A stretch of DNA of 41,321 nt, taken from the NCBI GenBank assembly GCA_002436065.1, contig DIXP01000090.1, positions 1 to 41,321 on the forward strand, given 5' to 3'. The position numbers and the translations under genes were made by a program. Below, one piece after another: positions 31,684 through 38,890 of this stretch; the stretch's first letter is position 1; each line of letters begins with the position of its first letter. This stretch comes from Chloroflexi bacterium UBA6077 (GTDB lineage: Bacteria > Chloroflexota > UBA6077). The notes beneath the pieces were generated by a model. The model saw nothing but the letters and a program-made list of their open reading frames with translations, made no database searches and had not been told where the DNA came from.

Positions 31684-32188
31684 CTGCCCTCCCTATCAAG
31701 TCAGAGAGCTTCCTGCCCCGCTGCTGCGCCACCTTCTCGGGTTCCTTCAGCATCCTGAGCCCATTCATCGTGGCCTGGACCACGTTGATGGCGTTGGCGC
31801 TGCCCAACGACTTCGTCAGTATGTCCCTGATGCCCGCGGCCTCGATCACCGCGCGAACCCCGCCGCCGGCGATTACGCCGGTTCCAGGGGATGCAGGCTT
31901 CAGCATTACCTTCGCGGCACCGAAGTCAGCCAGCACGTCGTGAGGGATGGTGTTGCCCCGGACAGGCACCCTGACCAGGTTCTTCTTGGCGTCCTCGGCT
32001 CCCTTCCGGATGGCATCGGGAACCTCGTTGGCCTTCCCGAGGCCTGCGCCAACAACACCCTGGCCATCGCCGACCACAACCACGGCGCTAAAGCTGAACC
32101 GCCTACCGCCTTTCACCACCTTGGCGACTCGGTTGACCTTAACTACTCTCTCTTCGAGGGTAAGTCCTGACGGATCAATCTTTGCCAT
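31670..32188 (-). CDS. rpsE: 30S ribosomal protein S5
   Basis: S5 is involved in decoding accuracy and the mRNA entry helicase. It has 172 residues: EERVVKVNRVAKVVKGGRRF then SFSAVVVVGDGQGVVGAGLG, NTIPHDVLADFGAAKVMLKP, GTGVIAGGGVRAVIEAAGI and NVVQATMNGL. It lies 12 bases after rplR. Confidence 0.98.
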   Translation of the reverse strand: MAKIDPSGLTLEERVVKVNRVAKVVKGGRRFSFSAVVVVGDGQGVVGAGLGKANEVPDAIRKGAEDAKKNLVRVPVRGNTIPHDVLADFGAAKVMLKPASPGTGVIAGGGVRAVIEAAGIRDILTKSLGSANAINVVQATMNGLRMLKEPEKVAQQRGRKLSDLIGRAGASE

Positions 32189-32200
32189 TCACAGCCTCTC

Positions 32201-32566
32201 TCAGAATTCCAGCCCGGCGCCTCTGGCAGCGTCGGCCAGCGCCTTAACGCGCCCGTGATAGAGAAAACCGCCTCGGTCAAACACCACCAGACCGATGCCC
32301 CGCTCCAGGGCACGCTTCGCCACCGCCTCACCAACGACCTTGGCTAGATCGGTCTTATTGCCCTTCGCCTGCTCCCGAATGGCTGGATCCAAGTCCGACG
32401 CAGCCACCAGGGTAGTGCCGGAGACATCGTCAATCACCTGCGCGTATATGTGGTTGAGGCTCCTGAAGACGGCAAGACGCGGTCGCGTTGGCGACCCTTC
32501 CACCTTGGCCCTCAGGCGGCGGTGCCGCTTAAGCCTCGCAGCTCTCGTGTTTGTTGGCTTGATCAA
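32201..32566 (-). CDS. rplR: 50S ribosomal protein L18
   Basis: L18 binds 5S rRNA with L5. It has 121 residues from TTG, chosen because GGGAGG lies six bases upstream and the length then matches the family. The frame continues 18 codons further with non-homologous residues. Typical parts are RLAVFRSLNHIYAQVIDDVSG and the ending VVFDRGGFLYHGRVKALADAAR. Confidence 0.97.
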   Translation of the reverse strand: MIKPTNTRAARLKRHRRLRAKVEGSPTRPRLAVFRSLNHIYAQVIDDVSGTTLVAASDLDPAIREQAKGNKTDLAKVVGEAVAKRALERGIGLVVFDRGGFLYHGRVKALADAARGAGLEF

Positions 32567-32634
32567 AGCTAACCTCCCGCAACGCCTACTGGGGGTACCG
32601 GAGCGAGCTACCCCAGACATCCCAGCAGGACTTC

Positions 32635-33180
32635 CTACTTCTTCTTGCCGCCGCTCTTTCCGGCCTTGCGCCGCACCGTCTCCTCGGCGTACTTAATGCC
32701 CTTGCCCTTGTAGGGCTCCGGCGGCTTCACCCGCCGAATGCGGGCCGCCGTCTCCCCGACCAACTCCTTGTCGATCCCACTCACAACAATCCTGTTGTTG
32801 CCCTCCACGGCCAGCCCGATCCCCTCCGGTGCCTGGATCAGCACAGGGTGAGAGAAACCGACCTGCAGGACGATGTCCTTGCCCGACTGCTGGGCCCTAT
32901 ACCCCACTCCGGCTACTTCCAGCCTTCGGATGAATCCACCAGATACACCCTGGACCAAGTTGGCCACCAGGGTCCGTGTCAGTCCATGGAGCGACTTGTG
33001 GAGGCGGCTGTCCGTGGGGCGCGACACCACGACCTCGGAGTCCCTCAGATCAATCGCCATATCGGGATGCAGATCTCTCGAGATGGTGCCCTTTGGGCCG
33101 CGAGCGGTCACCTGACTTCCCTTTATGTCTACCTGCACCCCTTGCGGTACCGGCACAGGTACCTTTCCAATTCTGGACAT
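32635..33180 (-). CDS. rplF: 50S ribosomal protein L6
   Basis: L6 is a large-subunit protein near the GTPase-associated region. It has 181 residues from ATG (MSRIGKVPVPVPQGVQVDI). The open frame extends 21 codons upstream, but that part is encoded by a GC-rich repeat (Gly/Glu/Leu-rich) and is not part of the protein. Typical features are GPKGTISRDLHPDM, then GVGYRAQ and KPPEPYKGKGIKY near the end, with a Lys/Gly tail. Confidence 0.97.
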   Translation of the reverse strand: MSRIGKVPVPVPQGVQVDIKGSQVTARGPKGTISRDLHPDMAIDLRDSEVVVSRPTDSRLHKSLHGLTRTLVANLVQGVSGGFIRRLEVAGVGYRAQQSGKDIVLQVGFSHPVLIQAPEGIGLAVEGNNRIVVSGIDKELVGETAARIRRVKPPEPYKGKGIKYAEETVRRKAGKSGGKKK

Positions 33181-33195
33181 ATCGCCTTCTCCGTC

Positions 33196-33304
33196 GCCCT
33201 CACCCGGGCCCTCTCCCAGACGGAGAGAGAGACCCCTCCCCAATCACCTCAGAGACAGGGTATCCATCCTCTCTCTCCCACTGGGAGAGGGTCAGGGTGA
33301 GGGA
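33196..33304. repeat. GC-rich extragenic palindromic repeat pair in the rpsH-rplF spacer
   Basis: The left copy begins CCCTCACCCGGGCCCTCTCCC. The right copy is in the opposite orientation and ends CTGGGAGAGGGTCAGGGTGAGGG as read from 33281. The two face each other across a short unique stretch and could form a large hairpin. They are of the same family as 16800-16890 and 33968-34001. Confidence 0.75.
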
Positions 33305-33308
33305 AGAT

Positions 33309-33716
33309 TTACCATACGTAGCAGAGAACTTCCCCGCCTACGTTGAGCTGCCTCGCCTTGCGCCCGCTCATGACCCCAGCCGGAGTGGAAATCACAGCCA
33401 TCCCGAGATCGCCCTGCACCCGCGGGATTGCCTTGCTGCCGCTGTAGACACGCAGCCCGGGCTTGCTAACCCTCTTCAGCCCGCTCACCACCGACTCCCG
33501 CTTCCCAACGTACTTGAGATGGATCCGAATCGCCCGAGGCGTCTTGACGTTCTTGTCCCTCACCATCTCGAAGTCCCGTATGAAGCCCTCTTCCCTCAGC
33601 ACCCGCGCGATGGCAACCTTCTCCCGTGAAATCGGTATCATCACCGAGTCATGCCGGGCCTGAATCCCGTTCCTAATCCTGGTCAGCATGTCGCCAATCG
33701 GATCTGTCAAGTTCAT
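33309..33716 (-). CDS. rpsH: 30S ribosomal protein S8
   Basis: S8 binds the 16S rRNA central domain and in some bacteria represses the spc operon. It has 135 residues from ATG with GAGGAAGG upstream: MNLTDPIGDMLTRIRNGI, then IPISREKVAIARVLREEGFI and the ending VISTPAGVMSGRKARQLNVG then GEVLCYVW. It is followed by a repeat-filled spacer before rplF. Confidence 0.98.
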   Translation of the reverse strand: MNLTDPIGDMLTRIRNGIQARHDSVMIPISREKVAIARVLREEGFIRDFEMVRDKNVKTPRAIRIHLKYVGKRESVVSGLKRVSKPGLRVYSGSKAIPRVQGDLGMAVISTPAGVMSGRKARQLNVGGEVLCYVW

Positions 33717-33762
33717 GTTACCTTCCTCAACAGTGACCAAACCTTCATGGGAGCCCCAAGAC

Positions 33763-33948
33763 CTACCAACTGGACTTGGTCACGCCCGGAATCTCGCCCG
33801 CCAAGGCCAGCCGCCGGAAACAGATCCTGCACATGCCGAACTTCCGGATGTAACCGCGCGGTCGGCCGCAAAGCGCACACCTGTTGTGCTGCTGTACCTT
33901 GAACCTCGCTGGACGGGCAGCCTTAACGATCAACGATTTCTTCGCCAA
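33763..33948 (-). CDS. rpsN: 30S ribosomal protein S14, zinc form (type Z)
   Basis: This is the short 61-residue zinc-binding S14. The two Cys pairs (CALCGRPRGYIRKFGMCRIC) form the zinc ribbon; the tail is FRRLALAGEIPGVTKSSW. The start is TTG with AAGGAG six bases upstream. Type Z S14 is usual in Gram-positive bacteria and Chloroflexota. Confidence 0.97.
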   Translation of the reverse strand: MAKKSLIVKAARPARFKVQQHNRCALCGRPRGYIRKFGMCRICFRRLALAGEIPGVTKSSW

Positions 33949-33967
33949 GCTCTACTCCTTGATCTAT

Positions 33968-34001
33968 CCCCTCTCCCCGCGGAAGAGGGCTAGGGTGAGG
34001 G
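33968..34001. repeat. Single GC-rich palindromic repeat unit between rplE and rpsN
   Basis: One unit: CCCCTCTCCCCGCGGAAGAGGG followed by a CTAGGGTGAGGG tail (the stem starts at 33968). It ends six bases before the rplE stop codon. Confidence 0.7.
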
Positions 34002-34006
34002 CTTCC

Positions 34007-34549
34007 TCACGACTTCGCGAATGGAACCCCCAACAGGGTCAGCAGCCGACGGGACTCCTCGTCGGTTCGGGCGGTGGTCACGATGCTGATCTCCATGCCC
34101 CGCACCTTATCGATCTTGTCGAAGTCGATCTCCGGAAAGACCAACTGCTCCTTCAAGCCGAGGGTGTAGTTCCCCCTACCGTCGAAAGCCTTAGCCGAAA
34201 CACCCTGGAAGTCCCTCATCCTCGGCAACGCAACATTGTTCAGCCGGTCCAGAAACTCCCACATTCGGCCAGCCCGAAGGGTAACCACGGCCCCGATGGC
34301 CATACCGGTTCGCAACCTGAACGCGGCTATCGACCGCTTTGCCCTAGTGATCACCGGGCGCTGCCCAGTGATGTCAGACAGGTCCTTTACCGCTGCATCC
34401 AACGCCTTGGCGTTGGTGATAGCCTCACCCATCCCGATGTTCACCACCACCTTCACCAGGCGCGGGACCTGCATCGGGTTCTGGTACTTGAACTCATCCG
34501 TGAGCGCGGGTACTACCTCTCGCTCGTACTTGTCCTTCAGACGTGGCAT
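34007..34549 (-). CDS. rplE: 50S ribosomal protein L5
   Basis: L5 binds 5S rRNA and contacts P-site tRNA. It has 180 residues from the ATG (MPRLKDKYEREVVPALTDEF), which has GGAGAG close upstream; a TTG four codons earlier is not needed. Typical parts are VPRLVKVVVNIGMGEA, ITRAKRSIAAFRLRTGMAIG and FPEIDFDKIDKVRGMEISIV. The spacer to rplX (126 bases) is filled by heptamer repeats. Confidence 0.98.
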   Translation of the reverse strand: MPRLKDKYEREVVPALTDEFKYQNPMQVPRLVKVVVNIGMGEAITNAKALDAAVKDLSDITGQRPVITRAKRSIAAFRLRTGMAIGAVVTLRAGRMWEFLDRLNNVALPRMRDFQGVSAKAFDGRGNYTLGLKEQLVFPEIDFDKIDKVRGMEISIVTTARTDEESRRLLTLLGVPFAKS

Positions 34550-34565
34550 TCCACTCTCCAAGCCC

Positions 34566-34645
34566 AGTGCTGAGTGCCAGGTGCTGAGTGCTGAGCCTCG
34601 ACCGGCACAGGGTGCTCAGCACCCAGCACGTGGTACCCAGCACCC
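34566..34645. repeat. Inverted pair of heptamer arrays in the rplX-rplE spacer
   Basis: Array 1 (34566-34593) has AGTGCTG, AGTGCCA, GGTGCTG and AGTGCTG. Array 2 (34611-34645) has GGTGCTC, AGCACCC, AGCACGT, GGTACCC and AGCACCC. The reverse complement of array 1 matches array 2 at about 26 of 32 positions. Further degenerate heptads continue to about 34673, next to the rplX stop. Confidence 0.75.
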
Positions 34646-34675
34646 GTTACTCCGCACTCATAGCCCATCACTACA

Positions 34676-34984
34676 TTATATGATTTCGCTGCACTTCTTG
34701 CAGAAACGGGCCTTACTCCCATCTTCCAAGAAGCGGTAACCCACTCGTGTCTTGGCGCCGCACTTGCTGCAAATCAGCATCACGTTGGACACCTGAAGAG
34801 GCATTTCGACATCGATGATGCCGGCTCGCTTCTTCGGATCGCCCTTCTTCACATGCTTCTTGACAACGTTCAGCCCCGCTACAACGACCTTCTGCTTCGC
34901 AGGCAGCCCGCGCTGTACCTTGCCTTGCTTGCCCTTGTCCTTCCCTGCAATGACCTCGACGGTATCGTCGCGCTTGATCTTCAC
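34676..34984 (-). CDS. rplX: 50S ribosomal protein L24
   Basis: L24 is an assembly-initiating large-subunit protein at the tunnel exit. It has 102 residues: the KOW motif (DDTVEVIAGKDKGKQGKV), then NVVKKHVKKGDPKKRAGIID. The C-terminal part has Cys pairs (ICSKCGAKTRVGYRF...RFCKKC) that could bind zinc. The start is GTG with a GAGG eight bases upstream. Confidence 0.97.
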   Translation of the reverse strand: MKIKRDDTVEVIAGKDKGKQGKVQRGLPAKQKVVVAGLNVVKKHVKKGDPKKRAGIIDVEMPLQVSNVMLICSKCGAKTRVGYRFLEDGSKARFCKKCSEII

Positions 34985-35018
34985 TCCTGGTACCTCAACC
35001 CCGATCCTCGCCGGCCCT

Positions 35019-35387
35019 CTACAGTACCTCGGGCGCCAGCGAGATGATCTTCATGTAGTTCTTTTCACGGAGCTCGCGGGCCACTGGGCCAAATATGCGG
35101 GTGCCCTTGGGGTTGTTCTTGTCGGAGAGGATCACCGCCGCGTTCTCATCGAACCGAATGTACGAGCCATCGGGCCTGCCGTACTCCTTGGCCGTCCTCA
35201 CCACCACCGCCTTCACCACATCGCCCTTCTTCACTGACCCGCCGGGGACAGCCTGCTTCACCGCCGCTACAATAACGTCCCCCACGGTGGCATAGGGCTT
35301 CGATCCGCCGCCCAGAACGTTGATGCACATCAGCACCCTGGCGCCGGTATTATCCGCAACCTTCAAACGCGTCTGCGGTTGAATCAT
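35019..35387 (-). CDS. rplN: 50S ribosomal protein L14
   Basis: L14 lies at the subunit interface. It has 122 residues: MIQPQTRLKVADNTGARVLM then CINVLGG, with VKKGDVVKAVVVRTAKEYGR and RIFGPVARELREKNYMKIIS LAPEVL at the end. It lies 34 bases before rplX. Confidence 0.98.
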   Translation of the reverse strand: MIQPQTRLKVADNTGARVLMCINVLGGGSKPYATVGDVIVAAVKQAVPGGSVKKGDVVKAVVVRTAKEYGRPDGSYIRFDENAAVILSDKNNPKGTRIFGPVARELREKNYMKIISLAPEVL

Positions 35388-35462
35388 TAGAAGCTAGCTC
35401 CTCGTCACACACTTTTCCCTGATCTGGCCGATGCGGTGCGGCGTGAAGGACTCTTCTCTCAC

Positions 35463-35759
35463 CTAGACGGTCAGGCGAGCCCCTTCCCTGTGCCGCAGGA
35501 TCTCCTCCACTACCCACCGCTTGTCCTTGCTGAGGGGACGCGTCTCGCGGATCCGCACCAGGTCGCCTACCTTGGCCTGATTCTCCTCGTCATGAGCCTT
35601 GTACTTCTTGTTTCGGCGAAGGGTCTTGCCGTACAGCGGATGCCGCTTCATCATCTCCACGGACACCACGACGGTCTTGGCCATCTTGTCGCTCACGACA
35701 ACGCCTTCCTTCGCCTTCCGCCTGCCGACATTCCCGACAGCTATCTGATCACTACTCAT
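35463..35759 (-). CDS. rpsQ: 30S ribosomal protein S17
   Basis: S17 is a primary 16S rRNA-binding protein with an OB fold. It has 98 residues with a slightly longer N terminus than usual. The core reads KEGVVVSDKMAKTVVVSVEM, then HPLYGKTLRRNKKYKAHDE and VGDLVRIRETRPLSKDKRWV. It overlaps the rpmC end by eight bases. Confidence 0.97.
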   Translation of the reverse strand: MSSDQIAVGNVGRRKAKEGVVVSDKMAKTVVVSVEMMKRHPLYGKTLRRNKKYKAHDEENQAKVGDLVRIRETRPLSKDKRWVVEEILRHREGARLTV

Positions 35760-35961
35760 GTTTCGCAGCCTTCTCCAGCTCCAACTGTCGTTCCCGAGTC
35801 CTGAGACGGGCGACGTCCCTACGCACCTGCTTCATGCGCTCGGTGTTGCTAAGCTGGCGCGACGCTTGCCTGAGCCGAAGTCTGAACAGCTCCTCGAGGT
35901 TCTCCCGAAGCTTCTGCTGCACCTCGGCCTCACCGAGATCACGCAGTTCCGAGAACTTCAT
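35752..35961 (-). CDS. rpmC: 50S ribosomal protein L29
   Basis: L29 is a small helical protein at the tunnel exit. It has 69 residues from ATG (MKFSELRDLGEAEVQQKLRE). The frame extends further upstream, but that part lies inside rplP and is not homologous. Other parts are LFRLRLRQASRQLSNTERM and RDVARLRTRERQLE. It overlaps rplP by 23 bases at its start and rpsQ by 8 at its end. Confidence 0.96.
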   Translation of the reverse strand: MKFSELRDLGEAEVQQKLRENLEELFRLRLRQASRQLSNTERMKQVRRDVARLRTRERQLELEKAAKHE

Positions 35962-36379
35962 GCGCCTGCTCTTCCTCTCTAACCAAGACTTTCGTCTGCA
36001 CCGGCAGCTTGTGGGCAGCCAGTCTGAGCGCCTCTCGCGCCAACTCCTCGCTAACCCCACCCACCTCAAACATAATCCGACCGGGCTTGACCACCGCGAC
36101 CCAATGGTCGGGGGCGCCCTTGCCGCTACCCATTCGGGTTTCAGCCGGCTTCTTTGTGACGGAGTGATCCGGGAAAATGCGTATCCAAACCTTGCCGCCG
36201 CGCTTCAAATGATGGGTGATGGTACGCCTGGCCGCCTCAATCTGGCGAGCCGAGACCCACCCAGCTTCCTGTGACTGGAGCCCAACTTCTCCAAAAGCTA
36301 CCGTCGCGCCGCGGGTGGCGATGCCATCCATATGTCCGCGATGGACTTTCCTGTGTTTTACCCGCTTGGGCTGTAACAT
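35939..36379 (-). CDS. rplP: 50S ribosomal protein L16
   Basis: L16 helps form the A-site tRNA binding region. It has 146 residues from ATG (a TTG immediately before is also possible). Typical parts are MLQPKRVKHRKVHRGHMDG, WVSARQIEAARRTITHHLKR, GGKVWIRIFPDHSVTKKPAE and TRMGSGKGAPDHWVAVVKPG. It overlaps rpmC. Confidence 0.98.
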   Translation of the reverse strand: MLQPKRVKHRKVHRGHMDGIATRGATVAFGEVGLQSQEAGWVSARQIEAARRTITHHLKRGGKVWIRIFPDHSVTKKPAETRMGSGKGAPDHWVAVVKPGRIMFEVGGVSEELAREALRLAAHKLPVQTKVLVREEEQAHEVLGTA

Positions 36380-36400
36380 CAATCTACTCCCAGAATTATC

Positions 36401-37093
36401 CTACGCCCCCGCGGCCGCCGGCGCAGCAACAGCTCCAGCCTGCTGGTTTCCTCTCTGCTGTCGGACCGGAGGCAAGACCTCGCCCTTGTATATCCAGACC
36501 TTGACGCCAATGATTCCAAACGTCGTCAAAGCCTCTGCCTGCCCGAAGTCGATGTCGGCCCGCAGGGTGTGCAGGGGAACCCGCCCCTCGCGCTCCCACT
36601 CCCGGCGCGACATCTCAGCGCCGCCCAACCGTCCTGCGCACATGACTCGGATGCCCTTGGCGCCGGACTTGATCGATCGGCCCACGGCCTGCTTCATCGC
36701 ACGGCGGAAGGCCACCCTTCTCTCCAGCGACTCGGCCACGCTCCGGGCTACCAGAGTAGCGTCCACCTCCGGCTGGCGAATCTCCTGGATGGTCACCCGC
36801 ACCTTCTTCCCGGTGAGCGTCTCCAACTCACGGCGCAACTCCTCGACCTTAGCGCCGCTCTTGCCGATGACGATGCCGGGCTTGGCCGAGTGAATCGTAA
36901 CCGTCATCTGGTTGGCAGAGCGCTCGATGTCCACCTTCGGTACACCGGCGTCAACCAACCGCTTCAGCAACATCCGACGGACCTTCAGGTCCTCATGCAG
37001 CAGTTCGGTGTACCCCTTGTCCGCGTACCACTTTCCCTGCCAATCCTTGATTACTCCCAAGCGGAAGCCAACCGGATGGACTTTCTGACCCAC
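36401..37093 (-). CDS. rpsC: 30S ribosomal protein S3
   Basis: S3 lies at the mRNA entry site. It has 230 residues: MGQKVHPVGFRLGVIKDWQG, then the KH domain (PGIVIGKSGAKVEELRRELE) and GIRVMCAGRLGGAEMSRREW. The C-terminal tail is rich in Gln and Ala. It lies four bases after rplV. Confidence 0.98.
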   Translation of the reverse strand: MGQKVHPVGFRLGVIKDWQGKWYADKGYTELLHEDLKVRRMLLKRLVDAGVPKVDIERSANQMTVTIHSAKPGIVIGKSGAKVEELRRELETLTGKKVRVTIQEIRQPEVDATLVARSVAESLERRVAFRRAMKQAVGRSIKSGAKGIRVMCAGRLGGAEMSRREWEREGRVPLHTLRADIDFGQAEALTTFGIIGVKVWIYKGEVLPPVRQQRGNQQAGAVAAPAAAGA

Positions 37094-37097
37094 TTAG

Positions 37098-37436
37098 CTA
37101 TGCCTCCCTCTCCTTGACCACTACGGTAATGTGGCTGGAACGCTTGATAATGGAGGCCGCGCGGCCCCTTGCTCGCGCCCGCCATCGCTTCGTGCTTCGA
37201 CCGGGATCGGCTACCACCTGCACCACGTACAGGTCCTCGGCCGAGAGATTGTAATTGTTCTCCGCATTGGCAGCGGCCGACTTCACCGCCTTGGCAATAG
37301 GACCACCGGCCTTGTTGGGGATCAGGAGCAGAGCCGCCACGGCCTCCCGCACGCCCATCCCCTTTATGGCGTTACCCACGATGCGTACTTTCCGCGGAGA
37401 AATGTCGATCCGCCTGGCAATCGCCCGAACTTCCAT
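37098..37436 (-). CDS. rplV: 50S ribosomal protein L22
   Basis: L22 lines the peptide exit tunnel and is a macrolide-resistance site in other bacteria. It has 112 residues: EVRAIARRIDISPRKVRIV, then KAVKSAAANAENNYNLSAED and KRWRARARGRAASIIKRSSH. It lies nine bases after rpsS. Confidence 0.98.
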   Translation of the reverse strand: MEVRAIARRIDISPRKVRIVGNAIKGMGVREAVAALLLIPNKAGGPIAKAVKSAAANAENNYNLSAEDLYVVQVVADPGRSTKRWRARARGRAASIIKRSSHITVVVKEREA

Positions 37437-37445
37437 CGCTATCTC

Positions 37446-37730
37446 CTATCGCACCGAGGTCGACTTCTCACCGCGGCCCACATGACCCCGGAAGTGCCGA
37501 GTGGGTGCAAACTCCCCGAGCTTGTGCCCCACCATGTTCTCGCTCACGTAAATCGGCACATGCCTCTTGCCATCGTGCACCGCGATCGTGTGCCCAACCA
37601 TCTGCGGAAAGATAGTCGAGTCTCGGGACCAAGTCCTGATCACTCGTCGCTCACCGGCAACGTTGAGCATCTCTATCTTCTTCAGCAGCCGGCCGTCCAC
37701 GTACGGCCCCTTCTTCAAAGAACGGGACAT
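37446..37730 (-). CDS. rpsS: 30S ribosomal protein S19
   Basis: S19 is in the head of the small subunit with S13. It has 94 residues from ATG with AGGAGG five bases upstream; a GTG two codons earlier falls inside that site. The sequence begins MSRSLKKGPYVDGRLLKKIE and contains IRTWSRDSTIFPQMVGHTIA then VHDGKRHVPIYVSENMVGHK and the ending LGEFAPTRHFRGH. Confidence 0.98.
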   Translation of the reverse strand: MSRSLKKGPYVDGRLLKKIEMLNVAGERRVIRTWSRDSTIFPQMVGHTIAVHDGKRHVPIYVSENMVGHKLGEFAPTRHFRGHVGRGEKSTSVR

Positions 37731-37758
37731 CCCCACCTCCTACCGAGGTCGATGAAGG

Positions 37759-38586
37759 CTACTTCTTCTTCCTCGACTTGATGATCAAATCGCTCCCCAG
37801 CTTGCGCCGTCGCGTCTTATAGCCCATCGCAGGCTTACCCCACGGGGTCTGAGGCTGACCGCCGATAGGCGATTTGCCTTCACCACCACCATGCGGATGG
37901 TCCCTGGGGTTCATGACCGAGCCGCGAACCGTGGGCCTGATCCCCATGTGCCGCTTCCTACCAGCCTTGCCAATCTTGATCAGGCGGTTGTCAACGTTCC
38001 CTACCTGCCCAACGGTCGCCATGCAGTTGGTACTAACGATCCTCACCTCACCAGAGGGAAGGCGTACCTGGGCGCGCTCGCCATCCTTCGCCATCAACTG
38101 CGCCACGACGCCCGCGCTCCGTACCAACTGCGCGCCTCGCCCCGGATACAGCTCGATGTTGTTGATCTGCGTACCCACCGGGATGTCCTTCAACGCCAGG
38201 CTGTTGCCAGACGTCAGGTCCGCCCCAGTCCCAGAAATCAGGCGTGTCCCCACCTTCATCCCCTGGGTGGCGACGATGTATCGCTTCTCCCCATCCTCGT
38301 ACTCCATCAGGGCGATCCGGGCGGAGCGATTGGGGTCGTACTCAATCGCTTGCACCACACCCGGCACCCCAATCTTGTCCCGCCGGGTGTCAATGATCCT
38401 GAACTTACGCTTGTGTCCGCCGCCTCGGTGGCGAACCGTGATGTGGCCGTGGACGTTCCGCCCAGCGTTCTTCTTGAGAGCAACAGTGAGCGACTTCTCG
38501 GGGCTCTTCTTCGTGATCTCCTCAAAAGTTGCCCCAGTCATTCCCCGCCGGCCAGGCGACGTCGGCTTGTATACTTTGACAGGCAC
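37759..38586 (-). CDS. rplB: 50S ribosomal protein L2
   Basis: L2 is required for subunit association and peptidyl-transferase activity. It has 275 residues from GTG (PVKVYKPTSPGRRGMTG) with GGAGG upstream; the open frame extends further but reads into unrelated sequence. Typical parts are NAGRNVHGHITVRHRGGGHK, then YDPNRSARIALMEYEDGEKR and the catalytic-region sequence MNPRDHPHGGGEGKSPIGG. Confidence 0.98.
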   Translation of the reverse strand: MPVKVYKPTSPGRRGMTGATFEEITKKSPEKSLTVALKKNAGRNVHGHITVRHRGGGHKRKFRIIDTRRDKIGVPGVVQAIEYDPNRSARIALMEYEDGEKRYIVATQGMKVGTRLISGTGADLTSGNSLALKDIPVGTQINNIELYPGRGAQLVRSAGVVAQLMAKDGERAQVRLPSGEVRIVSTNCMATVGQVGNVDNRLIKIGKAGRKRHMGIRPTVRGSVMNPRDHPHGGGEGKSPIGGQPQTPWGKPAMGYKTRRRKLGSDLIIKSRKKK

Positions 38587-38600
38587 CTGCCTACTCCTCC

Positions 38601-38888
38601 CTACACTCCTTCGTACAGATCCTCGATCCGCTCTCCAGCCTTCAGCGTGACGATCGCCTTCTTCCAATTCGGCGCGAAACCCTTGCGTCGGCCCATCCCA
38701 CGCTCCTTGCCGCGAACATTCATGATGTTCACATCGGCAACCTGGACCTTGAAGATCTTCTCCACAGCCTCGCGAACCTGGATCTTGTTCGCCTCTCTCG
38801 CTACCCGAAAGGTGTACTTGCCTTCCGCCACCTGATTGGTATTCTTCTCAGTGATCAAGGGCCGATCAATGACCTGCCAGATCTCCAT
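38601..38888 (-). CDS. rplW: 50S ribosomal protein L23
   Basis: L23 is the docking site for signal recognition particle and trigger factor at the exit tunnel. It has 95 residues from ATG: MEIWQVIDRPLITEKNTNQV, then KYTFRVAREANKIQVREAVE and VNIMNVRGKERGMGRRKGF. The frame continues far upstream antiparallel in sense to nothing useful (it runs through rplD in another frame) and is ignored. It lies two bases after rplD. Confidence 0.97.
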   Translation of the reverse strand: MEIWQVIDRPLITEKNTNQVAEGKYTFRVAREANKIQVREAVEKIFKVQVADVNIMNVRGKERGMGRRKGFAPNWKKAIVTLKAGERIEDLYEGV

Positions 38889-38890
38889 CG

